Assembly (NCBI RefSeq): GCF_000211855.2
Contig: NC_015638.1
Coordinates: 186,001-250,000, forward strand
Direction: 5' to 3'
Length of the DNA: 64,000 bases
Source of the DNA: Lacinutrix sp. 5H-3-7-4
GTDB taxonomy: Bacteria > Bacteroidota > Bacteroidia > Flavobacteriales > Flavobacteriaceae
In this document: in pieces, positions 8,341 through 15,940 of the stretch
How the letters are laid out: every line of letters starts with the position of its first letter
Position numbering within the stretch: position 1 is the first letter of the stretch
Position numbers and translations under genes: made by a program
Notes under the pieces: model-generated
What the model saw: only the letters and a program-made list of their open reading frames with translations
Database searches by the model: none
Told to the model about the DNA's origin: nothing

Positions 8341-10821
8341 ATGAAACACTTATTAAGCATTTGCCTATTTGTAATAGCTTTTACATTACAGGCACAAACT
8401 TCGGTAAATAGTCCATCCATATTTAAAAATGGAATTATTACTGGTACTATTTTAGACGGAAATCTTAACGAACCCTTACCATATGTAAATATCGTAATTA
8501 GAGACTTAAACAATAAAATAATTACAGGTAGTCTAACAAAAGAAGACGGTACTTTTTATATGGAAAATATACCTGAAGGAAAAACCAAAGTAAGCATCGA
8601 ATACCTTGGCTACAAAACTGTAAGTCGTGAAATTGAAATTACCAAAGACACTAAAAGAATAGACTTTGGTACTATTAAAATATTTGAAGAAGCTACTAGT
8701 TTAGGTGAGGTAGAAATTACGGCCGAAGTATCTACAATACAACAAAAAGTAGACAGAAAAGTAATAAACGTTGGTAAAGACCTTACTACAACTGGACCAA
8801 CAGCAAGTGATATTATGAATAACTTACCAAGTGTAAGTGTAGACCAGCAATCTGGAGCTATAAGTTTACGTGGTAATCAAAATGTGCGCGTTATGGTAGA
8901 CGGAAAATTATCTAACATTCCTGCTGCACAGTTATTAAAACAAATTCCTTCTACCTCTATAAAAAGTATAGAGTTAATTACAAATCCATCTGCCAAATAT
9001 AATCCAGAAGGCATGAGTGGAATTATAAATATTGTACTACATAAAAACGTAAAATTAGGATTTAATGGTAGTATAAATATGGGATTAAATGTGGATGAAA
9101 ATGCAAAATTTAATTCATCGGTAGATTTAAATTATAGAAACGGAAAAATTAACATCTACGGAAACTATGGAAACAATATTGCTAAAAATGCAAACAGAGG
9201 AAACATTTTACGTGTAGATGATAATTCTCAACAGTTTTTTGGAGGCTTATCGAACACTAAAAATCACTTATATAAAGTTGGTGTAGATTACTACATTAAT
9301 GATAAAAACACATTATCTTTTTTCACAAACCAAAATACATTCGACTCTAAAACTAATAGTGAAACCAGTGTTTTATTTTATGATGATGAAGCCGCTAACC
9401 AATACCAAACCTTTAAAAACACAAACGATAACATCTCTGGGCAGTACAATTTAAATTACAAATTAGATTTTGCTAAAGATGGACACAACGTAGAGCTAGA
9501 AGTAGATTATAACGATTTTGAACAAGATGAAGATGCTAATTTTTATAATTTTGGTGCAAATGCACTAAGTCCTACAAGAAATGATTTAGTAGGAACAGAA
9601 AGAAATAGAACAACCATAAACCTAGACTATGTAAACCCATTAAGTGAAAAAGCAAAATTAGAATTAGGGTTACAAGCACGTTTATTTGAAACCAATATAA
9701 ACTTTGCCTCTACTGGTTTAAGCTTTAATGAAACTGGAATGCTAAGGCAAACACCATCAACAACTTTTGATTACGAAAGAAATATATTCTCTGCTTATGC
9801 AACCTACGGAAAGAAATTTGAAAAATTCACATATCAAATTGGTTTAAGAGCAGAGACTGTAGAGGTTAACGCTAATGCCTTAGAGACAGAAATAGAAACA
9901 AACGAAACCACTCCAAATCCTTTTAAAAATGATTATTTTGAAGTCTATCCTTCGTTGTTTTTAACTTATAGTCCTAGCGAGAAAAACTCATATCAATTAA
10001 GCTATAGCAGACGTATAGATAGACCTGGAATTGGACAAATAAACCCTATTAGAGAATGGAGCACGCCATTAATATCTCAATTTGGAAACCCAAACCTTTT
10101 ACCACAATTTACAAATTCTATTGAAGCAAACTATACACGTGTAGTAAAAGGCGGAAGCATAACTGGTGGTGTATTTTATAGAATTATTGAAGACGAAATT
10201 AATACTGCCGTATTTGTAGACCAAACAGATTTAAGCAGGTTAATTTTAACTAATGATAACTTTGATAACACATCGGCTTTTGGTGTAGAATTATCAAGTA
10301 ATTACAGACCTACAAAATGGTGGAGCATTAATGCAAGTTTTGATTTGTTTTCGCAAACACAAACCGGTATTACAGAACGTATAAATGTACCTTTAGAAAA
10401 TGCAACTATAGACAATATTGTTAGAAGTGAAATTGAAGTAGATAATGTTGCCTGGAATTTTAGAGCTTTTAATAACTTTAGTATAAGCAAAACCTTATCA
10501 TTCTCTCTTTTTGGATTATATAGAGGAAAAAGTAAAGGTATACAATTTGAAAGCACACCAATGTATTTTGTAAATATAGGAGCTAGGCAAAGCTTTGCTA
10601 AAGGCAAAGGGTCTATAAGCATTAATTATAATGATATTTTTAATACTATGGAATTTGGTTTTGAAGGTGATAATCCATTTAGACAAACCGGAAGATTTAC
10701 TTGGGAAAACCAAAACATATTTTTAGGACTAAATTATAGATTTGGTGGTGGTAAATACAGAGCTAAATCTAGAAAAAATAGAGATAACAACGAAAAATCT
10801 AGCGGTGGCGGATTTATGTAA
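8341..10821 (+). CDS. Outer-membrane beta-barrel receptor (TonB-dependent type, OMP_b-brl_3-like)
   Basis: This 826-residue protein has a signal peptide (residues 1-18, cleavage near LQAQT). A carboxypeptidase-D-like regulatory domain (about 32-115) with the typical GTILDGNLNEPLPYVN opening follows, then a plug domain (about 140-230, LRGNQNVRVMVDGK and ELITNPSAKYNPEGMSGIINI), and a long beta-barrel of the OMP_b-brl_3 group rich in aromatic-ended strands. The C-terminus (GGGKYRAKSRKNRDNN...) is basic and Gly-rich rather than a classical barrel strand, as seen in several relatives. It probably imports an unknown ligand across the outer membrane. No SusD-like partner is adjacent. It ends at a strong terminator. 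Confidence 0.88.
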   Translation: MKHLLSICLFVIAFTLQAQTSVNSPSIFKNGIITGTILDGNLNEPLPYVNIVIRDLNNKIITGSLTKEDGTFYMENIPEGKTKVSIEYLGYKTVSREIEITKDTKRIDFGTIKIFEEATSLGEVEITAEVSTIQQKVDRKVINVGKDLTTTGPTASDIMNNLPSVSVDQQSGAISLRGNQNVRVMVDGKLSNIPAAQLLKQIPSTSIKSIELITNPSAKYNPEGMSGIINIVLHKNVKLGFNGSINMGLNVDENAKFNSSVDLNYRNGKINIYGNYGNNIAKNANRGNILRVDDNSQQFFGGLSNTKNHLYKVGVDYYINDKNTLSFFTNQNTFDSKTNSETSVLFYDDEAANQYQTFKNTNDNISGQYNLNYKLDFAKDGHNVELEVDYNDFEQDEDANFYNFGANALSPTRNDLVGTERNRTTINLDYVNPLSEKAKLELGLQARLFETNINFASTGLSFNETGMLRQTPSTTFDYERNIFSAYATYGKKFEKFTYQIGLRAETVEVNANALETEIETNETTPNPFKNDYFEVYPSLFLTYSPSEKNSYQLSYSRRIDRPGIGQINPIREWSTPLISQFGNPNLLPQFTNSIEANYTRVVKGGSITGGVFYRIIEDEINTAVFVDQTDLSRLILTNDNFDNTSAFGVELSSNYRPTKWWSINASFDLFSQTQTGITERINVPLENATIDNIVRSEIEVDNVAWNFRAFNNFSISKTLSFSLFGLYRGKSKGIQFESTPMYFVNIGARQSFAKGKGSISINYNDIFNTMEFGFEGDNPFRQTGRFTWENQNIFLGLNYRFGGGKYRAKSRKNRDNNEKSSGGGFM

Positions 10822-10886
10822 AAAAGAAATTATTTAATAGTCTTTATAAAAGTTGATGGTTAGTGTTTATGTTGGCTATTAAATAA

Positions 10887-10918
10887 AAAAGCCCAGAACT
10901 TTATGTTTTGGGCTTTTA
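10887..10918 (+). terminator. Terminator after TonB-type receptor
   Basis: The stem GCCCAGAAC (10891-10899) pairs with GTTTTGGGC (10905-10913), with one G-T pair, extended by flanking A and T and ending in TTTT. Confidence 0.8.
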
Positions 10919-11010
10919 AATTGAGAGGTTTTTCTTAACAATACATTCTAAAAATAAGTTAAATAATTGCTAAATACCTTAAATCAATAGATTTAACAAT
11001 ATTTACGTTA

Positions 11011-11018
11011 TATTTTTG
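11011..11018 (+). promoter_or_regulatory. -7 element of an unassigned transcript
   Basis: TATTTTTG matches TAnnTTTG exactly and stands about 90 bases before a terminator with no protein gene between. No -33 TTG at normal spacing was found. Confidence 0.5.
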
Positions 11019-11109
11019 CATCAGTTAATTCTTCGACTTGATATTTCATATTAGATAGAATTGATTAATAGCGATAAAATCCTGAGACTTTGTTTCAGGA
11101 TTTTTTTTA
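11019..11109 (+). ncRNA. Candidate small RNA, unit A
   Basis: Between the -7 element at 11011 and a terminator there is about 90 bases without a credible ORF. Two hairpins are visible: a 5' stem of 10 pairs (11023-11032 with 11057-11066, two G-T pairs, 24-base loop) and a 3' terminator stem of 12 pairs (11077-11088 with 11092-11103) followed by eight T. The linker between them (11062-11082) is nearly repeated in the next unit at 11271-11291. Function unknown; expression is inferred only from promoter plus terminator. Confidence 0.45.
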
Positions 11110-11226
11110 TGCAAATAAACAAAAACTAATGTTAAATATTGTTAAATACTGATTTTCAGTGTAATAAAAACAAAATATAAGCGTCTATAAGTAAACGCAA
11201 CACAGTTAACGAATTAATTTTATTTG

Positions 11227-11317
11227 AATTAGTCTTTACATAAAACGTTCGTAAACACGTTAAGTTTATATGATTGATAGCAAAAAAATCCCAATGTTTA
11301 ACATTGGGATTTTTTTT
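11227..11317 (+). ncRNA. Candidate small RNA, unit B (related to unit A)
   Basis: This second unit of about 90 bases has the same layout: a 5' hairpin-capable part (AACG...CGTT inside CATAAA...TTTATATG, about 11240-11272), a linker at 11271-11291 identical to the unit A linker at 18 of 21 positions, and a terminator stem. The -7 element is weak (TTTATTTG at 11219-11226), so independent transcription is uncertain. Confidence 0.3.
11284..11317. terminator. Bidirectional terminator (fabH and candidate RNA)
   Basis: The stem AATCCCAATGT pairs with ACATTGGGATT around a TTA loop, with long A and T tracts on either side. It can end fabH on the minus strand and unit B on the plus strand. Confidence 0.85.
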
Positions 11318-11339
11318 AAAATTATATTTTTTTAAAAGA

Positions 11340-12350
11340 TCACCATTTAATTATAGCACTTCCCCAAGTAAAACCACTACCAAAAGCCGCTAAAACTACA
11401 TTATCTCCTTCTTTTATTTTACCTTCTTCCCAAGCTTCGGTTAATGCAATTGGTATAGATGCTGCTGTTGTATTACCATAACGCATAATGTTATTGTAAA
11501 CTTGGTCGTTACTAAGCGCAAACTTATTTTGTATAAATTGAGCTATTCTTAAATTAGCCTGATGCGGAATAAGCATGCTAATATCTTCTTTTCCTAATTT
11601 ATTTTGCATCAAACCTTCCATAATTACTTCACTAAATCTAACTACAGCATTTTTAAATACAAATTGCCCATTCATATGCGGGAAATAACTTTCATCGTTA
11701 GGATCTTTATCTTCTAAAATATCATTTACCCAACGTTTTCCCATACCTGGCGCAACTAAAACCAACTCCTCGGCATGTTCACCTTGAGAATGTAAATGTG
11801 TAGATAACACACCTTTAGTAGTATCTTCTTCTCTGGTTAAAACTGCAGCTCCTGCTCCATCACCAAAAATTACAGTAACACCACGACCACGCGTAGTTTT
11901 ATCTAACCCGTGAGAATGTAACTCACTACCAATTACAAGAATATTTTTATACATTCCTGTTTTAATAAAATTATCTGCTACAGATAAAGCATAAATAAAA
12001 CCAGAACATTGGTTACGTACATCTAGCGCACCAACCGTTTTAATTCCTAAAGCATGCTGTACTTGTACGCCTGGACCAGGAAAGTACATATCTGGACTTA
12101 AAGTCGCAAAAACAATAAAATCTATATCGTTTTTATCTATTCCTGCACGCTCAATTGCTTGTTTGGCAGCTTTTACTCCCATAGTTGCAGTAGTATCTCC
12201 AGAACCTGGTTTTACCCAACGGCGTTCTTTTATACCTGTACGCTCAGTAATCCACTCATCATTTGTATCCATCATTTTAGATAGATCATCATTTGTTACC
12301 ACGTTGTCTGGTAAGTATTTACCAAGTCCTATAATTTTCGAATTATACAT
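11340..12350 (-). CDS. fabH: 3-oxoacyl-ACP synthase III (KASIII)
   Basis: This 336-residue thiolase-fold enzyme performs the first condensation of fatty-acid synthesis. The catalytic triad is visible: Cys115 (NQCSGFIY), His263 (IPHQANLRIA) and Asn293 (YGNTTAASIP). The C-terminal FGSGFTWGSA glycine loop is intact and the length is normal. It is a stand-alone copy, not in a fab operon, so it may be one of several FabH paralogues; branched-chain starter use is common in this phylum but cannot be read from sequence. It is divergent from htpG, with a 315-base spacer holding two striking palindromes. Confidence 0.93.
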   Translation of the reverse strand: MYNSKIIGLGKYLPDNVVTNDDLSKMMDTNDEWITERTGIKERRWVKPGSGDTTATMGVKAAKQAIERAGIDKNDIDFIVFATLSPDMYFPGPGVQVQHALGIKTVGALDVRNQCSGFIYALSVADNFIKTGMYKNILVIGSELHSHGLDKTTRGRGVTVIFGDGAGAAVLTREEDTTKGVLSTHLHSQGEHAEELVLVAPGMGKRWVNDILEDKDPNDESYFPHMNGQFVFKNAVVRFSEVIMEGLMQNKLGKEDISMLIPHQANLRIAQFIQNKFALSNDQVYNNIMRYGNTTAASIPIALTEAWEEGKIKEGDNVVLAAFGSGFTWGSAIIKW

Positions 12351-12467
12351 CTAAAAAAATTTATTCTTTCTTTTTAATAATATAGAAATTACTATAGTAG
12401 TAATTCCTAAAACAGTCTCGCAATTTAATGTTTTCGTAGCGAAACGGTAAAAAAATGTTTTTTATTA

Positions 12468-12483
12468 ATTATGCATGCATAAT
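12468..12483. promoter_or_regulatory. Perfect 16-bp palindrome, candidate operator
   Basis: ATTATGCATGCATAAT lies between the divergent genes fabH and htpG. Its core ATGCATGCAT differs by one base from the core of the inverted repeat at 15873-15900. A dimeric repressor site is inferred; the regulator is unknown. Confidence 0.45.
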
Positions 12484-12603
12484 ATATGCTTGATTTTATT
12501 AAATCCTCAGCAAACAAAAATTAAATGTCATCTTGTCACCTTTAGTTAATTGGTATTTTTTTTGACTATCGAACAATAAGAAATTAATAATATAAACGCG
12601 TTG

Positions 12604-12643
12604 TGTAAATACAAAAACTTGACAACAAGCTTTTGTATTTACA
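12604..12643. repeat. 18-bp inverted repeat just upstream of htpG
   Basis: The left arm 12604-12621 (begins TGTAAATACAAAA) and right arm 12626-12643 (ends TTTTGTATTTACA) match at 17 of 18 positions with a 4-base spacer ACAA. It ends 22 bases before the htpG start, has no T tract, and is not CIRCE. It could be an operator or an mRNA 5' hairpin. Confidence 0.7.
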
Positions 12644-12665
12644 TAACAGATAAAAAAACATAACA

Positions 12666-14579
12666 ATGGCAAAAGGAAATATTAATGTTTCGGTAGAAAA
12701 CATTTTCCCACTAATTAAGAAGTTCTTGTATAGTGATCACGAAATATTTTTACGTGAGCTTATTAGTAATGGTACAGATGCAACTTTAAAATTAAAGCAT
12801 TTAACCAGTATTGGAGAGTCTAAAGCAGAATATGGAAACCCAATTATTGAAGTAAAAATCGATAAAGAAAGTAAAAAACTTCATATTATTGATCAAGGTT
12901 TAGGTATGACTGCAGACGAAGTTGAAAAATACATTAACCAAGTCGCTTTCTCTGGAGCAGAAGAATTTTTAGATAAATATAAAGACTCTGCTAAAGACTC
13001 TGGAATTATTGGGCATTTTGGTCTTGGTTTTTATTCTGCTTTTATGGTAGCTGATAAAGTAGAAATTATTACTAAATCTCACAAAGAAGGAACCGAAGCT
13101 GCACACTGGACTTGTGATGGTTCTCCAGAATTCACATTAGAAACAGCAGAGAAAAAAGATAGAGGAACAGAAATTATTCTTCACATTGCTGAAGACTCTT
13201 TAGAGTTTTTAGAAGAAGCACGTATTGGTAGCTTACTATCTAAGTATAACAAGTTTATGCCTATTCCAATTAAATTTGGAACTAAAGAAATTAACGATCC
13301 AGAACATACACCTGAAACAACTACAGATGCTGAAGGTAAAGAAACTACAGAACCACAGAAAAAAATTACTGTAGATAATATTATAAATAATCCTAATCCA
13401 GCTTGGACAAAACAACCAACTGAGTTAGAAGATGCAGACTACAAAGGTTTTTATAGAGAGCTTTATCCAGCTCAATTTGAAGAACCTTTATTTCATATTC
13501 ACTTAAATGTAGATTACCCATTTAACTTAACTGGTATATTGTATTTCCCAAAAATGACTCAAGATATGAGCATGCAAAAGGATAAAATTCAATTATACCA
13601 AAACCAAGTATTTGTAACAGATAATGTAGAAGGTATTGTACCAGAATTTTTAACCATGTTACGTGGTGTTATAGATTCTCCAGACATTCCATTAAACGTA
13701 TCTCGTTCGTACTTACAAGCAGATGGCGCTGTTAAAAAGATTTCATCTTACATTACACGTAAAGTAGCAGATAAATTAAAATCGTTATTTAATAATAACC
13801 GTGAAGATTTTGAAGCAAAATGGAACGATATTAAAATTGTTATTGAATATGGAATGCTTTCTGAAGATAAATTCTTCGATAAAGCAGATGCTTTTGCATT
13901 ATACCCAACAGTAGATAATAAGTTTTACACGTATCAAGAATTAGAAAACGCCATTAAAGCAAACCAGACAGATAAAGATGGTAAAATGGTAATTCTATAC
14001 GCAAGCAACCAAGACGAACAACATACATATATTGAAGCTGCCAAAGCAAAAGGATATGAAGTATTGTTATTAGATTCTCCAATTGTTTCGCATTTAATGC
14101 AAAAATTAGAAAGCACAAAAGAGAATATTACTTTTGCACGTGTTGATGCAGATTCTATAGACAAACTAATTAAAAAAGACGATACAACAATTTCTAAATT
14201 AGATGAAGAGCAAACTAAAGCGTTAGACGAATTACTAAAAGAAGTTATTCCTTCTGAAAAATTCTCTGTACAATTAGAACCTCAAGATAGTGATGCTGCT
14301 CCATTTATGATTACACAACCAGAATTTATGCGTCGTATGAAAGAAATGCAAGCTTCTGGTGGTGGCGGAATGAATATGTTTGGTAACATGCCAGAGATTT
14401 ACAACTTAATAGTAAATACAAACTCTAAGCTAGTAAACGAGATTTTAAATACCGAAGCTAAAGAAAAACAAGAGCGTTTAATTAACCAAAGTTTGGATTT
14501 AGCTAGACTATCTCAAGGTTTATTAAAAGGGAAAGAATTAAGCGATTTTGTAAAACGCAGTTATGAGATGATCAAGTAA
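12666..14579 (+). CDS. htpG: Molecular chaperone HtpG (Hsp90)
   Basis: This is a 637-residue bacterial Hsp90. The N-terminal GHKL ATPase domain has FLRELISNGTDA (ATP/Mg Asn in the ELISN motif), DQGLGMT and GHFGLGFYSAFM (the lid glycine loop). The middle domain contains LNVSRSYLQ with the ATP-contacting Arg, and the C-terminal part carries the dimerisation region. A short Gly-rich insert (GGGGMNMFGNMPE) lies near residue 560. It acts as a cytoplasmic ATP-driven chaperone homodimer. A long inverted repeat directly before the start codon suggests specific expression control, possibly heat-related. It ends at a bidirectional terminator. Confidence 0.95.
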   Translation: MAKGNINVSVENIFPLIKKFLYSDHEIFLRELISNGTDATLKLKHLTSIGESKAEYGNPIIEVKIDKESKKLHIIDQGLGMTADEVEKYINQVAFSGAEEFLDKYKDSAKDSGIIGHFGLGFYSAFMVADKVEIITKSHKEGTEAAHWTCDGSPEFTLETAEKKDRGTEIILHIAEDSLEFLEEARIGSLLSKYNKFMPIPIKFGTKEINDPEHTPETTTDAEGKETTEPQKKITVDNIINNPNPAWTKQPTELEDADYKGFYRELYPAQFEEPLFHIHLNVDYPFNLTGILYFPKMTQDMSMQKDKIQLYQNQVFVTDNVEGIVPEFLTMLRGVIDSPDIPLNVSRSYLQADGAVKKISSYITRKVADKLKSLFNNNREDFEAKWNDIKIVIEYGMLSEDKFFDKADAFALYPTVDNKFYTYQELENAIKANQTDKDGKMVILYASNQDEQHTYIEAAKAKGYEVLLLDSPIVSHLMQKLESTKENITFARVDADSIDKLIKKDDTTISKLDEEQTKALDELLKEVIPSEKFSVQLEPQDSDAAPFMITQPEFMRRMKEMQASGGGGMNMFGNMPEIYNLIVNTNSKLVNEILNTEAKEKQERLINQSLDLARLSQGLLKGKELSDFVKRSYEMIK

Positions 14580-14596
14580 TCTCTATAAATTAATTT

Positions 14597-14628
14597 AAAA
14601 AGCCACTTCAATTTGAAGTGGCTTTTTT
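14597..14628. terminator. Bidirectional terminator between htpG and yitT
   Basis: The perfect stem AAAAAGCCACTTCA / TGAAGTGGCTTTTT has a 3-base loop and A/T tracts on both sides. Confidence 0.9.
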
Positions 14629-14635
14629 TATTTAA

Positions 14636-15493
14636 CTAAACCGTTTCAGTTGTAGACTCTAAAACACTAATATCTGCTTTATCATCTACTTTATAAACTA
14701 CAGCTTTAACAGCTTCAATTTGTTTTCTGTTTTTTGTTATTAAAATTAACTTTCCTTGAGAATCATGGTGTATTAATTTTAATATTGTATTAGTATGCTT
14801 TTTGTTATTTAAAAAAGCCTCTTGTATAAGTAAATTCTTTTCAGAAAAAACAAATACCGTCATGTGCATTGCAGATTGCTTAATATAATAAGCTATGGTT
14901 TTACTAATAGCAATTATAGCAACAATACTATAAGCAGCCATTGTAAAATCGTTAAACACAAAAATACCCAAAGCAATTACAATACCATCTACCATTAATA
15001 TTAATTGACTAAAAGGACGTTTAATTTTTTTTGCCAGTATACGAACTAAAATATCATTTCCGCCAGTAGTTGCACCAGCTTTCATTACCATAAAAACAGA
15101 AAAACCAATAATTACACCACCAAATAACGATGAGATTAAAACATCTTCTACAAATATTTTATTTCTAAATATTTTGGTAAAAATGTCTATATAAAAAGAC
15201 ACCAACACCATTGAAAATGCTGTTTTTAAACCTGTTTTTTTTCCCAATACTTTTGTTCCCCAAAGTAATAATGGAATATTTATACACAAAGCCACTATAC
15301 CAACAGATAAACCTGTAAGTTTATTTATTACAATACTTAAACCCAAAATACCACCTGGCACAATATTATGTGGTATAATAAATATTACATACGCTATAGC
15401 CAATATTAATGACCCAATCATGACATTAGTATAGCTTTTTAATTCTTTAATTGTTTGCTCTCTTTTTAGTAATACTGTGATTTTTCTTATCAT
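14636..15493 (-). CDS. YitT family membrane protein
   Basis: This 285-residue protein has about five to six membrane segments (residues about 25-190) with the YitT signature motifs NIVPGGILGLSIVINKLTG and MKAGATTGGNDILVR. A C-terminal soluble DUF2179 domain (about 205-280) reads HMTVFVFSEKN, and HDSQGKLILITKNRKQIEAVKAVV follows in it. The family is widespread; its transported substrate is not established. On its upstream side an intrinsic terminator ends only about 11 bases before the start codon, leaving no space for a promoter. Expression must therefore read through that terminator, as in an attenuator. Confidence 0.88.
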   Translation of the reverse strand: MIRKITVLLKREQTIKELKSYTNVMIGSLILAIAYVIFIIPHNIVPGGILGLSIVINKLTGLSVGIVALCINIPLLLWGTKVLGKKTGLKTAFSMVLVSFYIDIFTKIFRNKIFVEDVLISSLFGGVIIGFSVFMVMKAGATTGGNDILVRILAKKIKRPFSQLILMVDGIVIALGIFVFNDFTMAAYSIVAIIAISKTIAYYIKQSAMHMTVFVFSEKNLLIQEAFLNNKKHTNTILKLIHHDSQGKLILITKNRKQIEAVKAVVYKVDDKADISVLESTTETV

Positions 15494-15503
15494 AATACTA
15501 GGT

Positions 15504-15544
15504 ATAAAAAAATCCCTTTGATTTAGTGTAAAATCAAAGGGATT
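15504..15544 (-). terminator. Terminator directly preceding yitT start codon
   Basis: The perfect 14-bp stem AATCCCTTTGATTT / AAATCAAAGGGATT (15511-15524 with 15531-15544) is followed on the minus strand by seven T. The start codon of yitT lies about 11 bases further on, so this is a candidate attenuator. Confidence 0.85.
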
Positions 15545-15675
15545 AAAAGTTTCTATTTCTTATTAATTTAAACGCTTTGATATTTGGATATAATCGACTT
15601 CTTACACATAAAATTATGTGCATTACTTTTAATATTAATCGATATAAGGTTTAAAAAATTCATTTTACTATGGTT
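15545..15675 (-). other. Structured leader segment upstream of yitT
   Basis: This lies between two minus-strand terminators. It contains a perfect hairpin CACATAA-AA-TTATGTG (15605-15620 on the plus strand), flanked by TCGA-containing complementary segments (minus strand TATATCGA and TCGATTATA) that can form an enclosing stem with one bulge. No ORF or consensus promoter was seen. It could be the sensing part of an attenuator. Confidence 0.4.
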
Positions 15676-15712
15676 AAAAAAAAAGCGTTCTATTAAAAAA
15701 TAGAACGCTTTA
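15676..15712 (-). terminator. Terminator of the micro-ORF transcript
   Basis: The minus strand reads a stem AAGCGTTCTATT / AATAGAACGCTT followed by a run of at least eight T. It lies 24 bases after the stop of the 20-codon ORF. Confidence 0.85.
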
Positions 15713-15735
15713 TATATGGTTTTATAATATACGCT

Positions 15736-15798
15736 CTATGCTTTGGAAGTTGACATCCAAAACATTTTACAAATACTATTTAATTTATTGTTTCTCAT
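15736..15798 (-). CDS. 20-codon micro-ORF, possible leader peptide
   Basis: The minus-strand ATG at 15798 opens a 20-residue frame beginning MRNNKLNSIC and ending FWMSTSKA before TAG. It starts 10 bases after an exact -7 element that also has a TTTG -33 box, and it is followed by an intrinsic terminator. The promoter-ORF-terminator arrangement makes a real short transcript of about 125 bases likely. Whether the peptide or the RNA is functional is unknown. It lies upstream of yitT on the same strand and may be its leader peptide. The peptide holds three Met, one Cys, one Phe and one Trp. Confidence 0.5.
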   Translation of the reverse strand: MRNNKLNSICKMFWMSTSKA

Positions 15799-15808
15799 AA
15801 TTATACTG

Positions 15809-15816
15809 CAAAGGTA
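15809..15816 (-). promoter_or_regulatory. Consensus promoter of the micro-ORF / yitT leader
   Basis: The minus strand reads TACCTTTG (exact -7 match), with TTTG at 15834-15837 seventeen bases upstream serving as the -33 box. This is one of the two best promoter matches in the window. Confidence 0.7.
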
Positions 15817-15872
15817 AATTTAATTTTTATAATCAAACCTTTCTTTTGTTAAATTAATTTTAAATAAAATTA

Positions 15873-15900
15873 AAAAATACTATGCGTGCATAGTATTTTT
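15873..15900. promoter_or_regulatory. 28-bp perfect inverted repeat upstream of the pyc operon
   Basis: AAAAATACTATGC, GT, GCATAGTATTTTT: the 13-bp arms pair perfectly. It lies 40 bases before the first gene of the pyc operon and about 60 bases behind the divergent micro-ORF promoter. The core ATGCGTGCAT matches the palindrome at 12468 except for one central base. A regulator-binding site shared by the two loci is inferred. Confidence 0.5.
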
Positions 15901-15940
15901 TATCAATAAATAACTACCTTATAGGCTTTCTATTATAACT

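Noticed and set aside
12604-12643. CIRCE/HrcA heat-shock operator
   Set aside because: The sequence does not match TTAGCACTC-N9-GAGTGCTAA; arms and spacer differ completely.
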